From Streptomyces sp. NBC_00569 (GTDB taxonomy: Bacteria > Actinomycetota > Actinomycetes > Streptomycetales > Streptomycetaceae): 64,000 bases of DNA. Shown one piece after another: positions 8,545 to 16,494 of this stretch. Position numbers and translations under genes: made by a program. Where the stretch lies: the NCBI RefSeq assembly GCF_036345255.1, contig NZ_CP107783.1, positions 8,983,001-9,047,000 on the forward strand, given 5' to 3'. The notes beneath the pieces are model-generated. The model had not been told where the DNA came from. It saw nothing but the letters and a program-made list of their open reading frames with translations, and searched no databases. Within the stretch, counting starts at the first letter, position 1. Each line of letters begins with the position of its first letter.

Positions 8545-9819
8545 ATGCCGGCGACCGGTACACCGCTGCGGAACTGGGCGGGAAACGTCACCTTCGGCCC
8601 GGCGCGGGTCCATCGTCCGGCGTCGGAGGCCGACCTGCGCCGGACCGTCGCCTCCGCCGAGAAGGTGCGGGTCCTCGGCAGCGGTCACTCGTTCAACCGC
8701 ATCGCGGACACGGACGGCGACCTGGTCCTCCTGGAAGGGCTCGCGCGCCGGGTGCGGGTGTCCGAGGACCGCGCCACCGTGGACGTCTCGGCGGGCATGC
8801 GGTACGCGGAGGTGGCCTCGGCGCTCCAGGCGCAGGGTCTCGCTCTCGCCAACCTGGCCTCGCTGCCGCACATCTCGGTCGCGGGATCGTGCGCCACCGG
8901 CACGCACGGTTCAGGAGACGCGCTGCGAGGCCTGGCCTCCGCCGTGACGGGGATCGAGCTGATCGGCCCCGACGGCACACGGACGACGCTGAACCGCTCC
9001 TCCGACCCGGACCGCTTCCCCGGAGCCGTCGTCAACCTCGGCGCACTCGGTGTCGTCGTCGCCATGACCCTCGCCGTCGAGCCCGCGTTCGACGTCGCCC
9101 AGTGGGTGTACGACGACGTGCCGCTCGACCGGATCGCCGAGGACTTCGACGCCGTGTTCGGCGCCGCGTACAGCGTCAGCGCGTTCACCGACTGGCGCGC
9201 GGACACCGCCACGGTGTGGCTGAAGCGCCGCACCGACCGGCTGCCGACCGGCACTCCGGGAGACCGCTGGATGGGCGGGCTCCTCGCGGACGGACCGCGC
9301 CACCCGGTCCCCGGCATGCCACCGGCCTTCTGCACCGAGCAGCTGGGCGTCCCCGGACCGTGGCACGAGCGGCTTCCCCACTTCCGGCCCGACTTCACCC
9401 CGAGCAACGGCGAGGAGCTCCAGTCCGAGCTGCTCCTGCCGCGCGAGGCCGCGGCCGACGCGATGGCGGCCCTGCGTGACCTCGGAGACCGGATCGCCCC
9501 GGTTCTCCTTGTCTCCGAGATCCGGACGGTCGCCGCGGACGACCTGTGGCTCAGCCCGAGCCACGGCCGCGCGTCCCTCGCCCTCCACTTCACCTGGGTG
9601 CGCCGCCCCGACGACGTACTCCCGGTCATCGGCGCCATCGAGGAGCGGCTGCTGCCCCTCGGGGCGCGCCCCCACTGGGGGAAGCTGACGACGGCGGCTC
9701 CCGGTACCGTGGCCGCGCTCTACGAACGGGCACCCGACTTCCGTCGGCTGCGGCAAGAGCTGGACCCGGCAGGGAAGTTCGGCAACGCCTTCGTGACGGA
9801 ACTCTTCGCCGCTCACTGA
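8545..9819 (+). CDS. FAD-linked alditol/xylitol oxidase (AldO/XyoA type)
   Basis: A 424-residue flavoprotein oxidase strongly resembling the Streptomyces alditol oxidase family as I remember it. It oxidises the terminal hydroxyl of sugar alcohols to the aldose, with H2O2 as by-product. The FAD-binding PCMH domain shows LGSGHSF, whose histidine (about residue 49) is the covalent flavin attachment site, and SLPHISVAGSCATGTHGSG. The C-terminal cap has PHWGK and LDPAGKF. No signal peptide, so cytosolic. Start codons at 8527 (TTG), 8539 and 8545 (ATG) are all possible; 8545 gives the closest match to the usual length. The upstream repeats may control it. Gulonolactone oxidase is a less likely alternative. 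Confidence 0.9.
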   Translation: MPATGTPLRNWAGNVTFGPARVHRPASEADLRRTVASAEKVRVLGSGHSFNRIADTDGDLVLLEGLARRVRVSEDRATVDVSAGMRYAEVASALQAQGLALANLASLPHISVAGSCATGTHGSGDALRGLASAVTGIELIGPDGTRTTLNRSSDPDRFPGAVVNLGALGVVVAMTLAVEPAFDVAQWVYDDVPLDRIAEDFDAVFGAAYSVSAFTDWRADTATVWLKRRTDRLPTGTPGDRWMGGLLADGPRHPVPGMPPAFCTEQLGVPGPWHERLPHFRPDFTPSNGEELQSELLLPREAAADAMAALRDLGDRIAPVLLVSEIRTVAADDLWLSPSHGRASLALHFTWVRRPDDVLPVIGAIEERLLPLGARPHWGKLTTAAPGTVAALYERAPDFRRLRQELDPAGKFGNAFVTELFAAH

Positions 9820-9938
9820 GCGTGAACCCGTGCCGAGCGCCGCGGGGCTGGTCCGTTCGGCGGCGCCCGGGTCGCTGCGGTCCTGCGCCGAACCTAGCGT
9901 TCCCACAGGCAGGGGGTAGTTCCGTCTGGAGGTCCACT

Positions 9939-11078
9939 GTGCGTTCCATCGGTTTCGCTTCCGCAGCACTGTTCGGCGCCGCCGCGCTTCTGTCCGTGAC
10001 CGCGCCGGCGTCCGTCGCGGGCGACGGTGGCGGCGACACCGCTGCTCACGAATCCGCCAGTGGCAGCCGCTCCGACGGTGGTGTCGGCTCCGGTGGTGCC
10101 GTTTCCGGTGGTGCCGTTTCCCGTGGGGCCGCTTCCGGTGCGGGCGGTTCTGGTCGTACTGATTCCGGTGGCACCGACGCCGGTGTGAGCGATTCCAGTG
10201 GTACTGACTCTGGTGGTACCGACGCCGGTGTGGGCGGTTCTGGTCGTACTGATTCCGGTGGTACCAACTCCGGTGTTGGCGATTCCAGTGGTACTGACTC
10301 TGGTGGTACCGACGCCGGTGTTGGCGATTCCAGTGGTACTGACTCTGGTGGTACCGACGCCGGTGTTGGCGATTCCAGTGGTACTGACTCTGGTGGTACC
10401 GACGCCGGTGTTGGCGATTCCAGTGGTACTGACTCTGGTGGTACCGACGCCGGTGTGAGCGATCCCGGTGTTGGCGATTCCAGTCGTACTGACGCCGGTG
10501 GTACCGATCCCGGTCGTACCGACGCCGGTCGTACCGACGCCGGTCGTACCGACGCCGGTGGTACCGATCCCGGTCGTACCGACGCCGGTGGTACCGATTC
10601 CGGTGGTACCGGCACCGGCGGTGACGGCCGTACGGACAGCGGCGGTCGCAACGTCACCTCGTTCGGATTCACGGTGTCCCCGACGACCGTGTCCCCCGGG
10701 GGGACCGTCACCGTCAATGCCACCAAGTGCCAGACGCCGACCGTACGTGTCACGGCGCCGGTCTTCGACGCCGTCACGCTCAATGAGGGCCGTTCGTCGA
10801 CTGCCAAGATCTCCCCCGACGCGAAGCCGGGTGCGCACGACGTGACGTTCGACTGCAAGGGGGAGCGGGGCACCGCCAAACTGACGATCTCCGCAGGCGG
10901 CGCCCGTCCCACCGGCCCACAGACGCCGACCGTGCCGAGGGGCGTGGAGGCCGGAGACGGCGGCAGCCTCTCCGAGCTCGACGCCACACAGCTCCTGGCG
11001 GGCACCGCACTGGTGGCGGGCGCCGTGGGCGCGGCGGGCGTGTACGCCGCCAGGCGCCGCTCCGGCTCGCAGGGCTGA
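9939..11078 (+). CDS. secreted, C-terminally membrane-anchored Gly/Ser/Thr/Asp-rich repeat protein
   Basis: A 379-residue surface protein of unknown role. Residues 1-28 form a signal peptide (basic start, hydrophobic core, cleavage near SVAGD). From about residue 70 to 225 the chain is a low-complexity run built on a 15-residue unit of the type GDSSGTDSGGTDAGV. A compact domain of about 100 residues with two cysteines (in KCQTP and DCKG), suggestive of a small beta-sandwich, follows. The C-terminus is a hydrophobic helix and an RRR tail, without an LPXTG or LAXTG sortase motif. The GTG start has GGAGGT six bases upstream. The repeat region is probably a flexible wall-spanning stalk. Confidence 0.8.
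   Translation: MRSIGFASAALFGAAALLSVTAPASVAGDGGGDTAAHESASGSRSDGGVGSGGAVSGGAVSRGAASGAGGSGRTDSGGTDAGVSDSSGTDSGGTDAGVGGSGRTDSGGTNSGVGDSSGTDSGGTDAGVGDSSGTDSGGTDAGVGDSSGTDSGGTDAGVGDSSGTDSGGTDAGVSDPGVGDSSRTDAGGTDPGRTDAGRTDAGRTDAGGTDPGRTDAGGTDSGGTGTGGDGRTDSGGRNVTSFGFTVSPTTVSPGGTVTVNATKCQTPTVRVTAPVFDAVTLNEGRSSTAKISPDAKPGAHDVTFDCKGERGTAKLTISAGGARPTGPQTPTVPRGVEAGDGGSLSELDATQLLAGTALVAGAVGAAGVYAARRRSGSQG
10146..10615 (+). repeat. in-frame 45-bp and 15-bp minisatellite
   Basis: Seven consecutive 45-bp units run from 10146 to 10460, the central copies (10281-10460) being nearly identical. They pass into 15-bp units of the type GGTCGTACCGACGCC up to about 10615. All unit lengths are multiples of three, so copy-number change keeps the frame. 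The repeats lack stop codons in most frames, which creates long spurious ORFs on both strands. Confidence 0.9.
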
Positions 11079-11128
11079 GACGGGCGGTTACGAGCAGGCG
11101 GGCCGCTTGCCGGCCACTGCTGGGCCGC

Positions 11129-11896
11129 TCACGACCTCTGCCGCGCCGGAGTCGCACGTTCGCGTGCCGTCCTGGCGGCCTCGCTCACCGAACCGTGGTG
11201 CAACGGGCCGTGCCCGGGCAGCAGCATGTCGCCCGAGAGTTTCTCGAACACCTCCAGGGAGTCGCGAGTGCGCTCGCGGTCCCCGTCGAACATGACCGGC
11301 AGAAGCTGCGGCCCCCGAACGCGCGAGGTCGGGTGGCCGGTGACCAGGCCGTCGCCGGAGATGACGATGCCCGCGCCGGGGAGATGGTAGGCGCAGTGGC
11401 CCGCGGTGTGTCCGGGGGTGTGGACCGGGACGGGGTGGCCCGGCAGGTCGAGGGCACCCTCTGCGGGGAAGGGCAGGGGCTGACTGACGCGGGCGTCCTT
11501 CGTCCCGCCGGAGCGCAGGGCGTGCACGGCCCAGGGCAGGACGCCCGGGCGCCAGCTGTTGCGCAGGACCTGGCCGAGCGACACCTGGTGCAGGAACTCG
11601 CGCCGGGCGTGCGGGACTTCGGCCGGGTGGGCGTACACCGGGGCGCCGAAGGTGCGGCTGAGGTACTCGGCCGACCCGAGGTGGTCGTTGTGCGCGTGGG
11701 TGAGCAGGATCGCCGTGACCGCCTCGGGGGAGTGGCCCGCCGCGGCCAGTGAGTCCAGGACCTGCTGCCGGTCGCCGGGGTAGCCGCAGTCGATGAGCGT
11801 GACGGCGTCGCCCTCGCTCAGGATGACCCAGTTCGTGTTGCTGCCGTGGACCAGATGAACGCCGGTGGCGGCGTGAACGAGCGTGCCTTCGCGCAT
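11129..11896 (-). CDS. MBL-fold metallo-hydrolase
   Basis: A 255-residue metallo-beta-lactamase-fold protein. The zinc motif HxHxDH reads HAHNDH near residue 82, and later metal ligands are plausible in HTPGHTAGH (near residue 160), in the aspartate of SGDGL (near 182) and in the histidine of PGHGP. This pattern fits hydrolases of the glyoxalase II/lactonase branch, but the substrate cannot be named. The ATG at 11896 begins at the conserved part; an ATG at 11908 adds four residues. It converges on the repeat protein and is divergent from the beta-helix gene. Confidence 0.87.
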   Translation of the reverse strand: MREGTLVHAATGVHLVHGSNTNWVILSEGDAVTLIDCGYPGDRQQVLDSLAAAGHSPEAVTAILLTHAHNDHLGSAEYLSRTFGAPVYAHPAEVPHARREFLHQVSLGQVLRNSWRPGVLPWAVHALRSGGTKDARVSQPLPFPAEGALDLPGHPVPVHTPGHTAGHCAYHLPGAGIVISGDGLVTGHPTSRVRGPQLLPVMFDGDRERTRDSLEVFEKLSGDMLLPGHGPLHHGSVSEAARTARERATPARQRS

Positions 11897-12065
11897 GACG
11901 GACCACATCTCTTGAGGTGTGCCACTGGGGGCCGGGGAAGCAGGGGGGAGCTGGGGGTACCGCGGTGACCGGTCTGCCGCAGCGGTCGCAGGCAGGGTAG
12001 TTGATCACCTCTCCCGCCCGGATGCCTTCGACGGCGTATCGGGCAGCCGATGCCTGCAGCATCCC

Positions 12066-12094
12066 TTGACAGTCATCCGATGAATTTGTAGCTT
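12066..12094 (+). promoter_or_regulatory. strong consensus promoter of the beta-helix enzyme gene
   Basis: TTGACA (12066-12071), 17 bases, then TAGCTT (12089-12094) is close to the Streptomyces housekeeping consensus. It gives a leader of about 95 bases before the GTG at 12199. Confidence 0.7.
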
Positions 12095-12129
12095 CCGTGG
12101 CCAGACGCTCCTCAATTGAGCCAACTAAC

Positions 12130-12145
12130 CATCAAACGTTGGATG
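12130..12145. promoter_or_regulatory. candidate operator in the leader of the beta-helix gene
   Basis: CATCAAACGTTGGATG is a 16-base palindrome with a single mismatched pair, centred on AACGTT, roughly 30-45 bases downstream of the predicted transcription start. A repressor bound there would block elongation. Confidence 0.45.
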
Positions 12146-12198
12146 TTCGGTCCGTAGATCGATGGTCAATCCCGACCTGCCCGGCCTCAGGAGTCCCC

Positions 12199-15033
12199 GT
12201 GCGTACCGTCCCAGGTTTCCGCAAGAGCCGAAGATCCCCGCTCCCCGGTCTGCTCGCCGCGGCGGTGGGCGTCACGCTGGGCTTCGGCGCCGCCACCGCG
12301 CCCACCGCGTCGGCGGCCGCGGGTGGCGGCAGGACCGTCACCCTTCACGTGGCGCCCACCGGCAACGATCGCGCCAACGGCTCGGCGGCCAGGCCGTTCC
12401 GCACGGTGGAGCGTGCCCAGGAAGCCGCCCGCAAGGAGGTGCGCAAGCCCAGGTCACGACCCGTCGACGTCGTGGTGCACGCGGGCACCTACCGCCTGGA
12501 CCACACCCTGACGTTCGGCCCGGAAGACTCCGGCACGGACCGCGTCCCGGTCCGCTACCTGGCGGCGCCCGGTGAACGCGTCGTCATCAGCGGCGGCCGA
12601 TCGCTGCGGCCCGAGTGGAAGTCGTACGACGACACCGTCAAGGTCGCCGACATAGGCACGGGTCTCGACTTCGACGGTCTCTTCCTGGACGGGCAACGCC
12701 AGGTCCTAGCCCGCTACCCCGACTACGACCCCAAGACCGCCATCCTGGGCGGCTACGCGGCCGACGCCATCTCGGCGCAACGCGCCGCCCGCTGGAAGAA
12801 CCCCACCACCGCGCTCGTACGAGGCCTGCATCAGGGGGAGTGGGGCGGCAACTCCTACCGGGTCACCGGGCTGAAGGCCGACGGCACTCCGCAACTCGAC
12901 TGGGTGGGCGACAACAACCGCGGCAGCGGCCTGCACACCACGTACCGCATGGTGGAGAACGTCTTCGAGGAACTGGACGCCCCCGGCGAGTGGTTCTACG
13001 ACAAAGCGGCCGGCAAGCTCTACCTCTACCCTCCGAAGGGCGCCGATCTCGCCTCGGCGCACATCGAGACCGCCGAACTCGACGAACTCATCAGGGTGCA
13101 GGGCGGCGGACCGGACGACGCCGTGCACGATCTGAGCTTCTCCGGATTCACCTTCGCCCGCACCCACCGCACCCTCTTCGACCAGCCGTACGAGAAGCTC
13201 CAGCTCGGCGACTGGGCGATCGCGCGCGCCGCGGCGGTCCACCTCAAGAACACCGAGAACGTCGCCGTGCGCGACTCCCTCTTCGACCAGGTCGGAGGCA
13301 ACGCCCTCTTCGTCGACGGCTACAACCGCGAAGACATCGTCTCCGGAAACGAGTTCAGCCACTCGGGCGCCTCCGACGTCGCCGTGGTGGGCAACCGCGA
13401 CGCGGTACGCGAGCCGTCCACCTGGGACAGCATGCGCAAGACCATCACGGACACCACACCCGGCCCGAAGTCCGACAACTACCCGCGTGACATCCGCATC
13501 AGCGACAACTACATGCACGACAACGGCCAGTTCGAGAAGCAGACCTCAGGCGTGCAGATCTCGATGAGCCGGCGCGTCACCGTCGACGGCAACACGATCC
13601 ACGACGGCCCCCGCGCCTGCGTCGACATCAACGACGGCACCTGGGGCGGACACGTCATCGAGAACAACGACATCTTCAACTGCGTCAAGGAGACCTCCGA
13701 CCACGGGCCGATCAACTCCTGGGGCCGCGACCGGTTCTGGCCGCTGACCGCTGACGACGCGACGAAGAAGTCGTACGCGAGACTCGACGCGATGGACACC
13801 ACCGTCATCCGGCACAACCGGATCCGCCACTCCTCGCACTGGGACATCGACCTCGACGACGGCAGCTCGAACTACCTCATCGAGGACAACCTCCTCCTCA
13901 ACGGCGGGGTGAAGCTCCGCGAGGGCTTCCACCGGACCGTGCGCAACAACATCTTCGTCAACGGCGGCGCGCACTTCCACGTCTGGTACGCGGACAGCGG
14001 CGACACGGTGGAGAAGAACGTCTTCGTCACCGGCACCCCGTACAGCCTGATCCAGGCCGACATGGCGAAGAGCAAGCCGACCGTCGACAACAACCTGTTC
14101 TGGAACAACGGCAGGCCGGTCACCGGTGTCACCGACGCGTGGCGCGCCCTCGGCCTCGACACGCACTCGGTGACGGCCGACCCCGAGTTCACCGGAGCCT
14201 CGCCCTTCACCGATCCGAAGAAGCTCGACTACACGCTCCAGGCGGACTCCCCGGCCCGGGCCCTCGGCTTCCGTCCCTTCGCGATGGACGGCTTCGGAAA
14301 GACCGGCAGCCCCACGCCGCCCCCGCTCGAATGGGTCGACGACACTCCCACCGACACGCTCGACGCGTTCCAGGAGCCGCTGCTCGGGGCGTCCGCGACA
14401 CGTATCTACTCCGACGCGGTCAAGTCGGCGACGGGTCTCACCGACTACGACGGTCTGCATCTGCCCACCGTCCCCACCACGTCGGAGGCGTACCGGCAGG
14501 GCCTGCGCACGAACGACGTCATCCGGGAGATCGACGGCAGGAAGGTGACCGGACGCGACAGCTTCTGGAGCGTCTACAACCGCTCGGCCCCGGGCACCGA
14601 CGTCCCGCTGACGATCTGGCGCAACCAGGCCTCGACCCAACTCACCCTCCACAAGCCCGAGTCGGGCGAACAGATCAACAACACGTCCGGGGTCGTGTAC
14701 GCCGGATCGGGCTGGGACTGGAAGAACGCCTCGCGCGGTGGCGCGGGCGGCTGGGCCGACGACGTGCATGCCACACAGAACAAGGGCGACTCCTTCGAGC
14801 TCACCTTCAACGGCACGGCGATCGACGTCATCACCCAGATCAACAGCGACGAGGGGCAGGTCGACCTCTACGTGGACGGACAGCCGGCGGGCACGATCGA
14901 CAACGCGAGCCCCACTCGGCAGCATCAGCAGACCGTGTTCAGCAAGTCGGGCCTCACGCCGGGCGAGCACACGATCAAGGGCGTGATGAAGACGGGCAGC
15001 TATCTGATCGTGGACAGCTTCAAGGTCCGCTAG
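12199..15033 (+). CDS. secreted right-handed beta-helix carbohydrate-active enzyme with PDZ-like domain
   Basis: A 944-residue secreted protein, probably a polysaccharide hydrolase of the GH141-like parallel beta-helix group. It has a signal peptide (cleavage near ASAAAG), a short segment typical of these enzymes (HVAPTGNDRANG, with LFLDGQRQVLARYPD farther on), then a long beta-helix marked by repeated asparagine-rich turns (NNDIFN, DNLLLNGG, NNIFVNGG). A PDZ-like domain follows near residues 730-815 (the GLRTNDVIREIDGRKV part), then a C-terminal domain of about 110 residues resembling a carbohydrate-binding or Ig-like module (IDVITQINSDEGQVDLYVDG). GTG is the chosen start, with AGGAG six bases upstream. 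The 3' end overlaps the convergent ArsR-type gene by 14 bases. The substrate is unknown; lyase function is an alternative. Confidence 0.82.
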   Translation: MRTVPGFRKSRRSPLPGLLAAAVGVTLGFGAATAPTASAAAGGGRTVTLHVAPTGNDRANGSAARPFRTVERAQEAARKEVRKPRSRPVDVVVHAGTYRLDHTLTFGPEDSGTDRVPVRYLAAPGERVVISGGRSLRPEWKSYDDTVKVADIGTGLDFDGLFLDGQRQVLARYPDYDPKTAILGGYAADAISAQRAARWKNPTTALVRGLHQGEWGGNSYRVTGLKADGTPQLDWVGDNNRGSGLHTTYRMVENVFEELDAPGEWFYDKAAGKLYLYPPKGADLASAHIETAELDELIRVQGGGPDDAVHDLSFSGFTFARTHRTLFDQPYEKLQLGDWAIARAAAVHLKNTENVAVRDSLFDQVGGNALFVDGYNREDIVSGNEFSHSGASDVAVVGNRDAVREPSTWDSMRKTITDTTPGPKSDNYPRDIRISDNYMHDNGQFEKQTSGVQISMSRRVTVDGNTIHDGPRACVDINDGTWGGHVIENNDIFNCVKETSDHGPINSWGRDRFWPLTADDATKKSYARLDAMDTTVIRHNRIRHSSHWDIDLDDGSSNYLIEDNLLLNGGVKLREGFHRTVRNNIFVNGGAHFHVWYADSGDTVEKNVFVTGTPYSLIQADMAKSKPTVDNNLFWNNGRPVTGVTDAWRALGLDTHSVTADPEFTGASPFTDPKKLDYTLQADSPARALGFRPFAMDGFGKTGSPTPPPLEWVDDTPTDTLDAFQEPLLGASATRIYSDAVKSATGLTDYDGLHLPTVPTTSEAYRQGLRTNDVIREIDGRKVTGRDSFWSVYNRSAPGTDVPLTIWRNQASTQLTLHKPESGEQINNTSGVVYAGSGWDWKNASRGGAGGWADDVHATQNKGDSFELTFNGTAIDVITQINSDEGQVDLYVDGQPAGTIDNASPTRQHQQTVFSKSGLTPGEHTIKGVMKTGSYLIVDSFKVR

Positions 15034-15673
15034 ACGCCGTCGGGGGTTCGCTCTGCCGTAGAGCGGGGGCGGCGTCCTCGTCGAGCAGAGGGAACAGCCG
15101 CGCGACGGCCGCGACCGCCACGGTGTCCGCCGGGCGCGTCGTGGCCGCGTCATGACGCGCCTGGAAGTCGGTCATCAACTGGCGTATGGACGACGCCAGT
15201 TGGCTCACCTCCTCGGGGCTGAGGCGCAGCACGGCACTGAACGACTCGTCGTGACGCCACGCTGCCGGTGCCTGTTCCAGGCGGGCGAGGCGGTGCCGGT
15301 AGGTCGCGTCCTCGCGGTTGTGGGCCGGCGCGGTGAACTCCACTGCGCCGGCCTGGTCCGTCAGGTGGTCGGACTCCCAGCGCAACTGCCATGGACGGGC
15401 CCGTCCGTCCGTGGGCGGCGCCTCCTCGATGAGGCCGTAGCGCGCGAGCTGGCGCAGATGGAACGAGCAGAGCCCGGAGCTGTGGCCGAGGCGGGCGGCG
15501 GCCTCGGTGGAGGTGACCGTGCCGGCCTCGGCGAGCAGGTCGAGGAGCGCGATCCGGACCGGGTGGTCGGGCAGGGGCCGGCGTGCTCCGTGCGGCGGAA
15601 TCCACGGGCCGGAGCCGGAGCCGGAGTCAAGGCCATGGCCGGCGGGCGCGGTGGGGCGTTCCTTGTCGCTCAT
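15020..15673 (-). CDS. ArsR-like winged-helix transcriptional regulator
   Basis: A 217-residue DNA-binding protein. The winged helix-turn-helix spans about residues 40-95 (RIALLDLLAEAGTVTSTEAAARLGHS, then FHLRQLARYGLIEEA), as in the ArsR/HTH_20 group. The C-terminal half is helical and lacks a recognisable metal site. The ATG at 15673 directly abuts one copy of the TTTGCAAA operator and has no ribosome binding site, so the message is probably leaderless and autoregulated. No transporter gene, the frequent partner of this group, adjoins it. Confidence 0.85.
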   Translation of the reverse strand: MSDKERPTAPAGHGLDSGSGSGPWIPPHGARRPLPDHPVRIALLDLLAEAGTVTSTEAAARLGHSSGLCSFHLRQLARYGLIEEAPPTDGRARPWQLRWESDHLTDQAGAVEFTAPAHNREDATYRHRLARLEQAPAAWRHDESFSAVLRLSPEEVSQLASSIRQLMTDFQARHDAATTRPADTVAVAAVARLFPLLDEDAAPALRQSEPPTASSGP

Positions 15674-15708
15674 TTTGCAAAGAGTGCTACTTTGCAAAGC
15701 GGTTGGTC
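15674..15708 (-). promoter_or_regulatory. autoregulatory promoter/operator of the ArsR-type gene
   Basis: Two copies of the perfect palindrome TTTGCAAA lie at 15674-15681 and 15691-15698, 17 bases centre to centre. On the minus strand TTGACC (15703-15708) fits a -35 box and TAGCAC lies between the two copies. A bound repressor would cover the promoter and start codon. Confidence 0.65.
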
Positions 15709-15788
15709 AAGTCGGTCAGGTTTGCCGAGCCGGGCCGGGGGATGCGTTCCCGGTCCTCCTTCGGCCTGCTCAGGAGGCGTCAACACCC

Positions 15789-16451
15789 ATGTCTTTGCGG
15801 CTCGATGACGGGACATCACAAGATCTCAGGGTGCGGGTGCAGGGTGTTCCGGTGGACTCGTACCCGGCCCTTCCGCCGGAGGTCGCGCGCGGAACGGTGC
15901 GTCGGATCACCGTCGTGGGGGAGGCGATCCTGCACCGCCGCTGCCGCGAGGTGACGCAATTCGGAACCTCTGAACTGGCGCGCCTGATCGACGACATGTT
16001 CGCCACGAACGCTGTCGCGGACGGCGCGGCCATCGCCGCCAACCAGGTCGACGTGGATCTCCAGCTGTTCGTGTGGGACATCATGGACGACTGGGGCGTC
16101 CGTCATGTCGGTCACATCGCCAACCCCGTACTCGACGAACTGCCCGCCGCGCAGCGCGTCCTGGCCGAGGAATCGGAGGGCTGCCTGTCGGTCCCCGGCC
16201 CCTACAAACTCGTACCCCGGCCGGACCACGCAGTCGTCCGTGGCCGCGACCAGGACGGCAGTCCGCTGGTGATCGAGGGCCGGGGCTACTTCGCGCGCTG
16301 CCTGCAGCACGAGACGGACCATCTCCACGGCCGCACCTATCTGGACCGGCTCGCCCGGCGCGAACGCAAGGCGGCGCTGAGCGAGATGGAGGAGACGAAG
16401 GACAGCGTGTTCGCCCGCCGAGCGGCCCGCGCCACCGAACTGGGCAAGTGA
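15789..16451 (+). CDS. def: peptide deformylase
   Basis: A 220-residue metal hydrolase that removes the N-formyl group from nascent proteins. Motif II EGCLS (metal-binding cysteine) and motif III HETDH (two metal histidines and catalytic glutamate) are intact. Motif I reads GAAIAANQ where GxGLAANQ is typical, so the second glycine is alanine. The N-terminus has an extra segment of about 40 residues relative to short deformylases, as in several actinobacterial paralogues. AGGAGG lies about 11 bases before the ATG. Streptomyces carry several deformylase genes; this one is isolated from fmt, so it is probably an accessory copy. Confidence 0.92.
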   Translation: MSLRLDDGTSQDLRVRVQGVPVDSYPALPPEVARGTVRRITVVGEAILHRRCREVTQFGTSELARLIDDMFATNAVADGAAIAANQVDVDLQLFVWDIMDDWGVRHVGHIANPVLDELPAAQRVLAEESEGCLSVPGPYKLVPRPDHAVVRGRDQDGSPLVIEGRGYFARCLQHETDHLHGRTYLDRLARRERKAALSEMEETKDSVFARRAARATELGK

Positions 16452-16494
16452 CACACCGGCCGGCCTGCGGAGGGCGGAGCCTAGGATCGCGGTC

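Noticed and set aside
10146..10460. Regular repeats considered as a CRISPR array
   Set aside because: Units are contiguous, coding and without distinct spacers; no cas genes.
9894..11005. Two long minus-strand frames (314 and 319 codons) opposite the repeat protein
   Set aside because: They exist because the repeats have no stops; no ribosome sites or domains, and the plus strand has a signal peptide and membrane anchor.
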